Below are positions 55,957 through 64,000 of a DNA stretch of 64,000 nt, piece after piece. A program made the position numbers and the translations under genes. The notes below the pieces were generated by a model. It had not been told where the DNA came from. It saw nothing but the letters and a program-made list of their open reading frames with translations, and did no database searches. The stretch's first letter is position 1; the number at the start of each line of letters is the position of its first letter. Source of the DNA: Jiangella alba (GTDB lineage Bacteria; Actinomycetota; Actinomycetes; Jiangellales; Jiangellaceae); the NCBI RefSeq assembly GCF_900106035.1, contig NZ_FNUC01000004.1, forward strand, positions 372,001 through 436,000. The letters are read 5' to 3'.

Positions 55957-57465
55957 GTGAGACCGGCGCCCGCCGTCCTGCACCCGTCCTCACCAGCCCA
56001 CTCAAATCCGCGGCCGCACTGGCGCGACACCTTCGCCTCGCTGCGGGTCCGCAACTACCGTCTCTACGTCATCTCCCAGGTCCTGACCAACACGTGCGGC
56101 TGGATGCAGCGCGTCGCGCAGGACTGGCTCATGCTCAGCCTGACCGGCAACGTCACGTGGGTCGGGCTCACCGTCACCCTGCAACTCGCGCCGATGCTCG
56201 TGTTCGGCCTGTTCGGCGGCGTCGTCGCCGACCGGTTCGACAAGCGCAAGCTGCTGATGATCACGCAGTCGCTGTTCGCGCTGTCGGCGCTCGTGCTCGG
56301 CACGCTGACGCTGACCGGCGCGATCGAGCCGTGGCACATCCTGGCCAGCGCGGCCTTCCTCGGCGTCGCCACGGTCGTCGACAACCCGGCCCGGCAGGCG
56401 TTCGTCCCGGAGGTCGCCGGGCACCAGCACCTGCGCAACGCCATCAGCATCAACTCGACGGTGTTCCAGCTCGGCGCGCTGGTCGGCCCGGCGCTGGCCG
56501 CGCTCGGCATCGCGCTGGTCGGCCAGGGCTGGTCGTTCATCCTCAACTCGATGGCCGGCATCACCGCCGTCGCGCTGCTGGTGGCGATGCGCGCGTCGGA
56601 GCTGTCCGCGGCGCCGGCGATCACCCGCAGTCGCGGGCAGTTGCGCGAGGGACTGCGCTACGTCGGCGACAAGCCGGTGATCCTGTGGTCGGTCGTCATG
56701 GTCGGCTTCGTCGCGCTCACCGGCATCAACCTCGCCACCGTCCTGGCCGCCTACGCCGACGACGTGTTCGACATCGGCTCGGCCGGCTACGGCCTGCTGA
56801 ACTCGTGCCTCGCGGCCGGTGCGGTGGCGGGCGCGCTCGCCTCGACCCGGCGGCGGAGCCTGCGGCTGCGCACCCTCGTCTACTCCGCGGGTGTGCTCGG
56901 CCTGCTGCAGGTGCTGGCCGGGACGATCGCGTGGCTGCCGCTGTTCTGCCTGGTGCTGATCGGCGTCGGCGCGACGTCGCTGCTGTACCTGACCGGCGGC
57001 AACACGTTGGTGCAGACGGCGGTCGCGGGGACGATGCGCGGCCGGGTCATGGCCCTCTACATCCTCGTGCTGTTCGGCGCGCAGGCCGGGTCCGGCACGC
57101 TGATCGGCTGGATCGCGCACGAGTACGGCGCGCACGTCGCCATGATCGCGTGCGGCGCCGGCCCGCTGCTGGGCGCCGTCGTCGTCGGCGCGGTGCTGGC
57201 CCGCAAGGGCCGGCTGACCACGCGGCTCATCCTGCGCGACCGGCCGGGGCGCGGCGTGCTCTACGTCGTGCCGCGCGACGCCGTGCCGCCGGCGGCGGTG
57301 TCGCTGACGCCGGGGCTGCTCAGCCGTGGCCTGCGCGGCCGGTCCCGGCCGACGCACCCGGCCGAGCGACGGCGACGGCAGCAGCGGCGCGCTGCGCCGA
57401 GCCGGGCGGCGCACCCGCATCCGCACACCGACCGGACGTGGACCCGGAGCGGCCGCCCCCGCTGA
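55957..57465 (+). CDS. MFS transporter, EntS-like (MFS_3)
   Basis: This 502-aa protein starts at GTG 55957 (VRPAPAVLHPSS) with AAGGAA ahead. It has 12 spans, with FGLFGGVVADRFDKRKLLMI as the loop 2-3 motif and VDNPARQAFVPEV typical of the enterobactin-exporter group. The last 90 residues form a basic, His/Pro/Arg-rich cytoplasmic tail. Likely an exporter of a small molecule, under LysR control. Substrate unknown. Confidence 0.92.
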   Translation: MRPAPAVLHPSSPAHSNPRPHWRDTFASLRVRNYRLYVISQVLTNTCGWMQRVAQDWLMLSLTGNVTWVGLTVTLQLAPMLVFGLFGGVVADRFDKRKLLMITQSLFALSALVLGTLTLTGAIEPWHILASAAFLGVATVVDNPARQAFVPEVAGHQHLRNAISINSTVFQLGALVGPALAALGIALVGQGWSFILNSMAGITAVALLVAMRASELSAAPAITRSRGQLREGLRYVGDKPVILWSVVMVGFVALTGINLATVLAAYADDVFDIGSAGYGLLNSCLAAGAVAGALASTRRRSLRLRTLVYSAGVLGLLQVLAGTIAWLPLFCLVLIGVGATSLLYLTGGNTLVQTAVAGTMRGRVMALYILVLFGAQAGSGTLIGWIAHEYGAHVAMIACGAGPLLGAVVVGAVLARKGRLTTRLILRDRPGRGVLYVVPRDAVPPAAVSLTPGLLSRGLRGRSRPTHPAERRRRQQRRAAPSRAAHPHPHTDRTWTRSGRPR

Positions 57466-57469
57466 CCCG

Positions 57470-57519
57470 CGACGACGGGGTCGGCTGGGACCTACGGCTC
57501 GCAGCCGACCCCGTCGTCG
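57470..57519. terminator. Strong hairpin between MFS and lipoprotein genes, inside the lipoprotein coding end
   Basis: An 18-bp perfect stem (57470-57487 with 57502-57519) closes a 14-nt loop, 5 bp after the MFS stop. The right arm encodes the last residues of the Excalibur domain (DADDDGVGCEP), so the element can serve both converging transcripts. Confidence 0.6.
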
Positions 57520-58139
57520 TCGGCGTCGAGGCCGTAGATGTCCTCGCCGATCACCTCGACCGGCCCGTCGGCGTAGGACGGCCCGTTGCCGCTGCCGCCG
57601 GCGCAGTCGACGTCGGTGTCGATCGGCACGCAGCCGCTGTAGTTCGGGTCGCAGCCCTCGTCCGACGGCGCCTCGGCGAGCGCGACGGGCTCGTCCTCCG
57701 GCTCGGGCTCGGGCTCGGGTTCCGGCGGCGGCGGCGGAGGCTCGTACGTCCCGACCGACGTCACCTCGTCGACCGGCGCCGTCGTGACCTCGTCGCCGGC
57801 CAGCTCGCGGGCGGTCTCGACGCCGTCGGTGAGCGTGACGGTGTAGGTGAGCGTCCGCACGCCCGCCACCCCGGCGGTCGTGACGGCGGACGTGCCGAGG
57901 TCCATCGTGGCGTCCTCGACGGTGACCCGCTCGAACGGGATCTCCTCCGTCTGCGTCACCGTCTCGACCGTCACCACCGGCGACGGCGACGGCGACGGCG
58001 ACGCCGCCGACGAGGTCGCCGCGGGCGCGAACGGCGCCGCCTGCGCCCCGTCGTCGTCGGAGCCGCACGCGGCCACCGTCAGCGCGAGCGGTACAAGAAC
58101 GAGAACGCCCGTACGCAGGCGCGATACAACATCACCCAT
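57492..58139 (-). CDS. Lipoprotein with G5 and Excalibur calcium-binding domains
   Basis: This 215-aa protein has a lipoprotein signal (VLVPLALTVAAC), a Ser/Pro linker, a G5 domain at about 55-130 (VTQTEEIPFERVTVEDATM, TYTVTLTDGVETAREL), a Pro-Glu repeat (PPPPPPEPEPEPEPE), and a C-terminal Excalibur motif with DxDxDGxGCE-type residues (GLDADDDGVGCEP) and three further Cys. G5 binds cell-wall glycans or zinc and Excalibur binds calcium, so this is likely a surface-anchored wall-associated protein. Confidence 0.87.
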   Translation of the reverse strand: MGDVVSRLRTGVLVLVPLALTVAACGSDDDGAQAAPFAPAATSSAASPSPSPSPVVTVETVTQTEEIPFERVTVEDATMDLGTSAVTTAGVAGVRTLTYTVTLTDGVETARELAGDEVTTAPVDEVTSVGTYEPPPPPPEPEPEPEPEDEPVALAEAPSDEGCDPNYSGCVPIDTDVDCAGGSGNGPSYADGPVEVIGEDIYGLDADDDGVGCEP

Positions 58140-58215
58140 GACTCCGGCCCCCCCAGCACGTCATCGGGAAGCCGCGAGGCTAGCGCCGACGGCCGCCGTC
58201 GTCAACAGACAGGAC

Positions 58216-58250
58216 GCCGGGCCGGTGTGACCCTCGTACACCGGCCCGGC
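58216..58250 (-). terminator. Hairpin terminator after the SAP/Rho_N-like gene
   Basis: A perfect 13-bp stem (GCCGGGCCGGTGT, 58216-58228, with 58238-58250) and a 9-nt loop lie 8 bp downstream of the stop at 58259. Confidence 0.7.
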
Positions 58251-58258
58251 AGACTCGG

Positions 58259-58582
58259 TCAGCGGCCGACCGCGCGCTCCAGTTGCTTCTTGGTCATCGT
58301 CGAGCGGCCCTTGATGCCCTTCTCCTTGGCCTCGTTGTAGAGCTGGGCCTTCGTCCGCCCGCCCGGGCCCTTGCCGGAGCGCAGCCCGCCGCGCCGGCCG
58401 GACGAGAGGTCGTCGGTGGACGAGCGGCTCTTCCGGCGGGACTCGCCGGATCGCGCGCGCTCCTTGTTGACGGTGCGTGCGGCGATCTCCTCGGCGCGGT
58501 CCTCGCTGTAGTCGCGGTCCTCCAGGCCTTCCTTGATGTGCTCGTACTGCCGTTCGCGTTTGTCACTCCACTGTCTCGGCAT
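58259..58582 (-). CDS. Small basic protein with Rho N-terminal/SAP-like domain
   Basis: This 107-aa protein starts at ATG 58582 behind GGAGGTGAT. It opens MPRQWSDKRERQYEHIKEG and DYSEDRAEEIAARTVNKERAR, then a Ser/Arg/Gly-rich hinge, and ends TKAQLYNEAKEKGIKGRSTM, a Rho_N/SAP-like helix-extended-helix. Relatives are often named plasmid stabilisation proteins but the role is unproven. The composition suggests nucleic-acid binding. Confidence 0.82.
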   Translation of the reverse strand: MPRQWSDKRERQYEHIKEGLEDRDYSEDRAEEIAARTVNKERARSGESRRKSRSSTDDLSSGRRGGLRSGKGPGGRTKAQLYNEAKEKGIKGRSTMTKKQLERAVGR

Positions 58583-58648
58583 CCGGATCACCTCCGCGCT
58601 CGGCTCGTACCCCGTTTCCCACCCCGAAACGCCGGGTAGGGGACGACG

Positions 58649-59731
58649 ATGCGACTGGACCCACTCACCCGCATCCTCGACCACCCCGGACCCTTCGCCA
58701 GCGCCCTGCTCGACGTCAGCCGGACGACGGAGGACGCGCGGCAGCGGCTGGTGCTGCGCGGCCGGGCCGCCCGCACGGAGCTGGCGGCGTCCGGAGCGCC
58801 GGACGACGTCGCGGAGGAGGTGGTCGAGCGGTTACTGGAGCCGACCGGGACGCCGGGCGAGACGGCACGGTACGTGGTGGCGGGGCGCGACGGCGTGGTG
58901 GTGGACGAGACGCTGCCGGGCTGGGCCGGGCACGAGGTGCTGACGTGGGGCCCGCTGCCCGACGCGACGGCGTGGCTGGCCCATCGGGAGACGGCGGTGC
59001 CGGTGCTGGTGGTGCTGGCCGACCAGGCCGGGGCCGACCTCGTCCACAGCGCCGCCTGGGGGCGCACGCCGGCCGTCGTCCACGCCGTCGACGGAGGGCT
59101 CGACGGCATGGTGGACGGCGGGCCGCCGCGGCCGGACCAGCAGGGCCGGACCGACGAGCTGTGGCGGTTCAACGCACGCGCCGTCGTGGCCGAGCTGGAG
59201 CGGCTGGCTGGATCCGAGCCGCCGCTGATCGTGCTCGCCGGCGACCCCCGCGCCCGCCACGACGTCCGCTCGGGCCTGCCGGCGCACGTCGCCGAGCAGG
59301 TGGTGGAGGTCGAGCGCGGCAGCCGCGCCGACGGCCCCGCGAACGAGGCGTTCGTGGCGGAGATCGACGCCGCGGTGCGGCGGACGGTGGACGAGCGACG
59401 GCGGCGCGCGGCGGCCCGGCTGGAAGAGCACCTCGGCCGCCGGTACGCCGTCGCCGTCGGGCTGGCCGAGGTGCTGGACATGACCGTCCAGGCCGGCGTC
59501 GACACGGTCGTCCTCGACGAGGAGCGAGCCGCTGGACGCACCGTGCGCCCCGCCGACCATCCGTACCTGCCGCTGCCCGACGGCGTGCTCGCGGCGCCCG
59601 CGGTCCGGTCCGACCTGCTGGTGCTCGCCGCCGCCGCGGCCACCGGCGCCGGCGCCGTCCTGACCGCGCCGCCGCTGCTGCCCGACGACGGCGTCGCGGC
59701 CCTGCTGCGCTGGGACCGCCCACACCACTGA
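58649..59731 (+). CDS. Bacterial eRF1-like (baeRF) family protein
   Basis: This 360-aa protein starts MRLDPLTRILDHPGPFASALL and fits the baeRF family-2/Rv2629-like group: FASALLDVSRTTEDARQRL, VLADQAGADLVHSAAWG, LDGMVDGGPPRPDQQGRTDELW and the C-terminal RSDLLVLAAAAATGAGAVL. These proteins share the domain of eukaryotic release factor eRF1 and Vms1 and are proposed to act on stalled or hibernating ribosomes. The exact peptidyl-tRNA hydrolase residues are not clear here. Confidence 0.8.
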   Translation: MRLDPLTRILDHPGPFASALLDVSRTTEDARQRLVLRGRAARTELAASGAPDDVAEEVVERLLEPTGTPGETARYVVAGRDGVVVDETLPGWAGHEVLTWGPLPDATAWLAHRETAVPVLVVLADQAGADLVHSAAWGRTPAVVHAVDGGLDGMVDGGPPRPDQQGRTDELWRFNARAVVAELERLAGSEPPLIVLAGDPRARHDVRSGLPAHVAEQVVEVERGSRADGPANEAFVAEIDAAVRRTVDERRRRAAARLEEHLGRRYAVAVGLAEVLDMTVQAGVDTVVLDEERAAGRTVRPADHPYLPLPDGVLAAPAVRSDLLVLAAAAATGAGAVLTAPPLLPDDGVAALLRWDRPHH

Positions 59732-59743
59732 GTGGCGACGCGG

Positions 59744-59749
59744 TAGGGT
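59744..59749 (+). promoter_or_regulatory. -10 box for leaderless tetR
   Basis: TAGGGT lies 8 bp before ATG 59758 with no ribosome site between, just past the baeRF stop. Confidence 0.5.
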
Positions 59750-59757
59750 CGAGCGTC

Positions 59758-60339
59758 ATGCAGGCTCCGGAGACAGCCGGCGCCACGCCCTCCGCCAGAG
59801 AGCGCATCCTGGCGACCAGCTATCGGCTGTTCGCCCGCCGTGGCGTGCTCGGCGTCGGCGTCGACGAGGTCATCGAACGCTCCCATGTCGCCAAAGCCAC
59901 CTTCTACAAGCACTTCCCGTCCAAGAACGACCTCGTGCTGGCCTACCTCGACCGCCGCGAGGACGAGTGGACGCACGGCCTGGTCGAGGCCGAGTCGGAG
60001 CGGCGCGGCGACACCCCCGAAGAGCGCCTGCTCGCGATCTTCGACGTGTTCGACGAGTGGTTCCGCAGCGACGACTTCGACGGCATCGCGTTCATCACGG
60101 TGCTGCTGGAGATGGGCCGCTCGCACCCGCTGGGGCAGGCCAGCATCCAGCACCTGGCCAATCTGCGCGCCATCGTGAGCGGCCGCGCCACCGAGGCCGG
60201 GCTACGCGACCCGGAGGGGTTCGCACGGTCGTGGCAGATCCTCATGAAGGGCTCCATCATCGCCGCGCTCGAGGGTGACGTCGACGCCGCGCGCCGGGCA
60301 AGATCGATGGCCGCCACCCTGATCGAACAGCATCGCTGA
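59758..60339 (+). CDS. TetR family transcriptional regulator
   Basis: This 193-aa protein has the TetR helix-turn-helix (ARERILATSYRLFARRGVLG, SHVAKATFYKHFPSKNDLVL) and an all-helical ligand domain. The start at ATG 59758 excludes a longer frame that runs through the baeRF gene. Target unknown; it may control itself or distant exporters. Confidence 0.93.
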   Translation: MQAPETAGATPSARERILATSYRLFARRGVLGVGVDEVIERSHVAKATFYKHFPSKNDLVLAYLDRREDEWTHGLVEAESERRGDTPEERLLAIFDVFDEWFRSDDFDGIAFITVLLEMGRSHPLGQASIQHLANLRAIVSGRATEAGLRDPEGFARSWQILMKGSIIAALEGDVDAARRARSMAATLIEQHR

Positions 60340-60521
60340 GCCGCGGGCAGGGGAGGTACGGTCTGGGTGGCGACGGACCGGCCGGCCCGCAAACCCGCAG
60401 GTCAGCCGCTATACACGGCGGCCGTCGTGCGCCGGCGACACCCGCGGGAGCGGCGGGTCGATCCAGTAGCGTGTGCAGCGGCGACCGGCCGCCTGCGCCG
60501 GCAGCCGCCGGGAGTCCCCCT

Positions 60522-61271
60522 TTGACCACACCAGCCGAGGTGACGTCGCGCCTGGCCGAGACGGTCGCCGACGCCGGTTCCGGTGCTCCGCTGGCGGACC
60601 GGCTCGGCGAGACCTGCCGGTCGCTGCTCGGCGCCGACGGCGTCGCCCTCGTGCTCGCCTACACGCTGCCGCAGCGGCTGGCCGTCTGCGTCACCGACGA
60701 CGTCATCGGCCGGGTCGAGAACCTGCAGGACGTCCTCGGCGAAGGGCCCAGCGTCGACGCGTACCGGTCCGGCTGCCCGGTCGTCGGCCGCATCGGCGCC
60801 GCCGGCGCGGAGGTGGCGTGGCCGCTGTTCGCCGAGGCGGCGTTGCGCGAGACCGGCCCGCTCACCGTCGTCGCGGTCCCGGTCCCGGCCGGTGCGGAGG
60901 TGCTGGGCGTGCTGACGGCGTACCGGCCGGGCCCCGGCCATCCGGCGCCGGAGGAGGAGCTGACGGCGCACCTGGCCGCGGCCGTCGGCGTGACGCTGCT
61001 GCGCGACCTCGACTTCGGCCGCGACCTCGAGCTGGACCTCGACTGCCCCGGCGGCACACCCACCGGCGTCTGGGCCGCCCGCGCCGAGGTGCATCAGGCC
61101 ACCGGGTTCCTGGTGGCTCGGCTCGGCCTGCCGCCCGACGACGCGCTGGCACTGCTGCGCGCCCGCGCCTACGCGGCCGGACTCACGCTGGGTGAGATCG
61201 CGCGCCAGGTGCTCGCCCGCGCCGTCGACCTCGCTCCGGATGGCGACGCCGGCCGCCCGCCGAACCCTTGA
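60522..61271 (+). CDS. GAF and ANTAR domain protein
   Basis: This protein of about 249 aa has a GAF domain (residues about 10-150: ADGVALVLAYTLPQRLAVCV, LGEGPSVDAYRSGCPVV) and a C-terminal ANTAR RNA-binding domain (ARAEVHQATGFLVARLGLPP, LTLGEIARQVLARAV). ANTAR proteins act as antiterminators by binding paired hairpins. I place the start at TTG 60522, which has GGGAG ahead; GTG 60471 in the same frame would add 17 low-complexity residues and has no ribosome site. Confidence 0.85.
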   Translation: MTTPAEVTSRLAETVADAGSGAPLADRLGETCRSLLGADGVALVLAYTLPQRLAVCVTDDVIGRVENLQDVLGEGPSVDAYRSGCPVVGRIGAAGAEVAWPLFAEAALRETGPLTVVAVPVPAGAEVLGVLTAYRPGPGHPAPEEELTAHLAAAVGVTLLRDLDFGRDLELDLDCPGGTPTGVWAARAEVHQATGFLVARLGLPPDDALALLRARAYAAGLTLGEIARQVLARAVDLAPDGDAGRPPNP

Positions 61272-61282
61272 TCAGGGACGGC

Positions 61283-61324
61283 CACTCCGCTCCCGGGAAG
61301 GGGGGCTTCGCGGGGAGCGGAGTG
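61283..61324. terminator. Bidirectional hairpin terminator
   Basis: CACTCCGCTCCC (61283-61294) pairs perfectly with GGGAGCGGAGTG (61313-61324) around an 18-nt loop, between the converging GAF-ANTAR and LuxR-type genes. The rest of the 166-bp space has no gene. Confidence 0.7.
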
Positions 61325-61437
61325 CCGATTCCCCCGTGGACGGATGTGCCGGCCGGCCCTGCACCTCCCACCCGTCACTGAGTAGGAGGCACCGGCGGCC
61401 CGGATCAGCACGCGGCGATGTCAGATTCTTTTTCCGG

Positions 61438-64000
61438 TCAGGCCGGCCCGGTGTTGTCGTCGTCGATTCCGGTGACGACGATGCCGGTCAGCTCGGTGCG
61501 CGAGCGGATGCCGAGCTTGCGGAAGATGCGGCCCAGGTGCGCCTCGACGGTGCGGACGGAGACGAACAGCTCGGCCGCGATCTCCCGGTTGCGCCGTCCG
61601 CTGGCGACCAGCGTGGCGATGCGCTGCTCGGCGTCGGTGAGGTCGGCCAGCCGGGTGGTCGGCGGCACCGGCCCGCCGGACGCGCCCAGCTCCTGCCCGG
61701 CGCGTCCGGCCAGCGCGATGGCGCCGCTCTCCTGGGCCAGCACGACGGTGCGCTGCAGCCAGGACCGCGCGTCGGTGCGACGGCCGAGCCGGCGCAACCG
61801 CTCGCCGAAGCAGAGCAGGGTGCGGGCCTGCTCGACCGGCGAGACCGCGTCGGTGGCGGTCTCGACCGCCTCGCGGAACAGCGTCAGCGCCTCCTCCCCC
61901 TCGCTGGCCAGCGCCCGGCAGCGGGCGACGGTGTGCCGCGCCCACGCCGTCGGGACCCGGCCGGCCCGCAGCTCGAACTCGGCCAGCGCCGCCCGGGCCC
62001 GGCCCAGCTCGCCGCTGCGCACGCACGCCTCGATGTAGTCGGGCTCGACGGCGAGGATGGACGGGTCGGCGTGTTCCAGCGCGTGCCGCCGGGCGTGGTC
62101 GAGCACCGACATCGCCTCGTCGAACCGGCCGAGCAGCAGCAGGAACGCGCCGGTCTCGGCCTGCATGACGGCGGTCGCCCACGAGTCGCCGTGCCGCCGC
62201 GACCCCTCGATCGACTGCCGGCGGCGGTCCCAGGCGGCCTCGTCCTCGCCCAGGTAGGCGTTGACCCTGACCATGTACGCGGGCACCAGCGCGCGGTGGG
62301 CGCTGTCGGCGTCGACGCGGTCCCAGGCGGCCGCCGCCTCGGCCGCCTCGCGCAGCCGGCCGGCCCGCAGTTCCAGCTGGACCAGCCCGGCCAGGGCCGC
62401 CCGCAGCAGCAGCGGCGAGTCGCCGAACTGCCCGCTGGTGACGGCGCGCAGCAGCCGCCGCGCCTGCCCGTACCGCTCGGCCCGCACCAGCACCGTCGCG
62501 TGCAGCAGGTTCGTCTCGGCCTCGCCGAACAGGTCGGCCGCGCCGCCGCTGTCGGACTCCACCAGCTCGACCGCGCGGTCCAGCTCGCCGCTGACCGACG
62601 CCAGCAGCGCGGCCGTGCGCAGGTGCTCGGCCCGCGTGACGGTGTCGAAGTCGTCGTCGAACCGCTCGGCCAGGGCGAGGAACCGGGCCGCCTCGGCCTG
62701 CTCCATGCGTCCGGCCAGCCCGTGTGCGGCGGCGAGGTCGAGCGCGGCCGCGCGGGTCGGGTCGATCGGCGCGACCTCCTCGACGTGCCGGCTGACGAGG
62801 CCGGTGGCGACCTCGCCGTCGAGCAGGTTGCGGGCGCGCACCTCCAGCAGCGCGAAGTCGGCCCGCTGCTCGGGCGTGGTGTCGAGGCGGAACCGCTCGC
62901 GGGCGATGTGCACGGCCTCGTCCAGCCGTCCGGCGAGGACGGCGAACCGGCCGGCCTGCAGCAGCCGCCCGATCCGCTCGCCCGGCTTGGACGTCAGCCG
63001 GACCGCCTCGCGGGCGAACGCCAGCGACCGCTCCACCTCCCCGCGGACCAGCGACTCGGCCGCCACCCGCTCCAGCCGCGTCGCCAGTTCGTCGTCGTGG
63101 TCGTGCCGGGTCTGCGCCAGGTGCCAGAGCTGCCGGCCCGGATCGGAGTCGGCGTACGCGGCGGCCAGCGCCTGGTGGGCGGCGTCGCGCTCGGCCATGG
63201 TGGCGGCCTGCCAGATGATCGAGCGGACGGCCGGGCGCTGCAGCGTGAACGTGCCGTCGGACCGGTTCAGGTGCTCGGCGAACAGCCAGGCGACGTGCGA
63301 CGCGTCCGGCGAGCCGAGCGCGTTCAGCACCGGGGCCATCCGCTGGTCCTCGCTGCCGGTGGCGACCAGCAGCGCGAACCGCCGGTCGTCGTCGAGCGAG
63401 CCGAGCTCGGGCAGCTGCTGCGCCTGCAGCACCGGCGAATGCGGCAGGTGCCGGTCCAGCTCGACCTGGCCGAGCAGCTGCACGTCGGGCACCCGGCCGA
63501 CGACGTCGAGCAGCGCCCGCGGGTTGCCGCCGACGCGGCCGGCGATGCGCGCCGCGACGCTGTGCAGGGTGTGCGAACCGGCCGCCCGGCGGACCAGCTC
63601 GGTCGCGTCGGTGGCCGGCAGCTCGCCGAGCCGGATCAACGGCAGCCCCAGCAACGGCGGCACCCGCTCGGCGGTGTCGACGACCACCAGGAACACCAGC
63701 GGCGACGTGCCGACCCGGCGGGCGACGAAGCCCAGCACCTCCAGCGACTGGGGGTCGAGCCGGTGCGCGTCGTCGATGACGATGACCAGCGGCCGCCGGA
63801 CCCGGCTGACCAGCGGCTGCACCTGGACGGCCAGCTCGTACGCCGACGCCGTCTGCTCCAGCCGCGTGGTGAGGTCGTCGACCAGCCGCGCCGCCTGGCG
63901 CTGCTGCTCTGGCTCCAGCGAGCCCACGACGGCGGACAGCACGAGATGCAGTCCCGAGAACGGCCAGCCGCGCTCGGAGTCGGCGGCCACCACCGCCGAC
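61438..64000 (-). CDS. LuxR family regulator with AAA-type ATPase region (5' end outside window)
   Basis: The frame is open to the right edge, so the N-terminus with Walker A is missing; an internal GTG at 63993 is not a real start. Visible are a Walker B-like strand (PLVIVIDDAHRLDPQSLEVL), long helical repeats (MalT/TPR-like) and a C-terminal LuxR helix-turn-helix (LTDAEQRIATLVASGRRNRE, FVSVRTVEAHLGRIFRKLGI). At least 854 residues are present. This is an LAL-type regulator, probably ATP- and ligand-dependent. Its target is not evident. Confidence 0.92.
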   Translation of the reverse strand, partial: SAVVAADSERGWPFSGLHLVLSAVVGSLEPEQQRQAARLVDDLTTRLEQTASAYELAVQVQPLVSRVRRPLVIVIDDAHRLDPQSLEVLGFVARRVGTSPLVFLVVVDTAERVPPLLGLPLIRLGELPATDATELVRRAAGSHTLHSVAARIAGRVGGNPRALLDVVGRVPDVQLLGQVELDRHLPHSPVLQAQQLPELGSLDDDRRFALLVATGSEDQRMAPVLNALGSPDASHVAWLFAEHLNRSDGTFTLQRPAVRSIIWQAATMAERDAAHQALAAAYADSDPGRQLWHLAQTRHDHDDELATRLERVAAESLVRGEVERSLAFAREAVRLTSKPGERIGRLLQAGRFAVLAGRLDEAVHIARERFRLDTTPEQRADFALLEVRARNLLDGEVATGLVSRHVEEVAPIDPTRAAALDLAAAHGLAGRMEQAEAARFLALAERFDDDFDTVTRAEHLRTAALLASVSGELDRAVELVESDSGGAADLFGEAETNLLHATVLVRAERYGQARRLLRAVTSGQFGDSPLLLRAALAGLVQLELRAGRLREAAEAAAAWDRVDADSAHRALVPAYMVRVNAYLGEDEAAWDRRRQSIEGSRRHGDSWATAVMQAETGAFLLLLGRFDEAMSVLDHARRHALEHADPSILAVEPDYIEACVRSGELGRARAALAEFELRAGRVPTAWARHTVARCRALASEGEEALTLFREAVETATDAVSPVEQARTLLCFGERLRRLGRRTDARSWLQRTVVLAQESGAIALAGRAGQELGASGGPVPPTTRLADLTDAEQRIATLVASGRRNREIAAELFVSVRTVEAHLGRIFRKLGIRSRTELTGIVVTGIDDDNTGPA

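Overview
The window is a 64-kb piece of a very GC-rich (my estimate is above 70 percent), gene-dense chromosome from an actinobacterium. The pointers are strong GC bias at third codon positions, many GTG starts, 4-bp ATGA/GTGA stop-start overlaps, leaderless starts behind TANNNT -10 boxes, a BTAD/SARP regulator, an MmyB-type XRE regulator, a GAF-ANTAR protein, DrrAB-type exporters, and sugar ABC systems without their own ATPase. A Jiangella-like genus is possible but is only an impression. I saw no rRNA, tRNA, CRISPR array or intact mobile element; one short transposase-like remnant lies near 43.3 kb.

Layout. (1) 1-8.4 kb: a sugar-polymer utilisation locus, with an RraA-like gene, a CUT1 sugar transporter (binding lipoprotein and two permeases) and a secreted beta-helix protein cut by the window edge, divergent from a GH29 alpha-L-fucosidase. 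(2) 8.45-13.2 kb: two sets of minus-strand genes. The first is a nicotianamine-synthase-family gene followed by an ATP-grasp ligase, a candidate metallophore pathway. The second is a tightly overlapped trio: a WXG100-like protein, a 652-aa polymorphic toxin ending in an ADP-ribosyltransferase domain with R, STS and ExE motifs, and an 86-aa gene in the immunity position. (3) 13.2-19 kb: an SDR with a divergent MmyB-type regulator, a methyltransferase, an alpha/alpha-toroid protein, an MFS transporter, and an ECF sigma factor with a zinc-finger anti-sigma. (4) 19-25.8 kb: two DrrAB-type exporters, the second preceded by three 11-bp-period direct repeats like a SARP operator, and a converging BTAD/NB-ARC regulator. 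(5) 26-35.8 kb: a secreted subtilase, a two-component system divergent from a three-gene ABC transporter whose first permease carries a large inserted ectodomain, and a TrmB/LuxR-type regulator.

(6) 35.8-43.2 kb: small metabolic and regulatory genes (DapA family, epimerase, DUF1772, NmrA-like, AraC, RibD-like), a secreted GH43/GH32-like propeller protein and a TfoX-like protein. (7) 43.5-54.8 kb: a second carbohydrate catabolic locus divergent from a GntR regulator. One arm has a CUT1 transporter, a rare ceramidase-GH13 fusion enzyme, an enolase-superfamily enzyme and a DegT-family PLP enzyme. The other has GntR, an SDR, an ASRT-family (sensory-rhodopsin-transducer) protein and a zinc alcohol dehydrogenase. 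A leaderless 10-codon upstream ORF overlaps gntR. (8) 54.9-64 kb: a LysR/MFS divergent pair, a G5-Excalibur lipoprotein, a SAP/Rho_N-like basic protein, a bacterial eRF1-like (baeRF) protein, TetR and GAF-ANTAR regulators, and a large LuxR-type regulator cut by the right edge.

Several gene junctions carry strong hairpins, including a 51-bp perfect palindrome (54854-54904) with a degenerate second copy at 43259-43295. Both copies lie between converging genes. The most interesting objects are the ADP-ribosylating toxin operon, the nicotianamine-synthase/ATP-grasp pair and the ceramidase-GH13 fusion.
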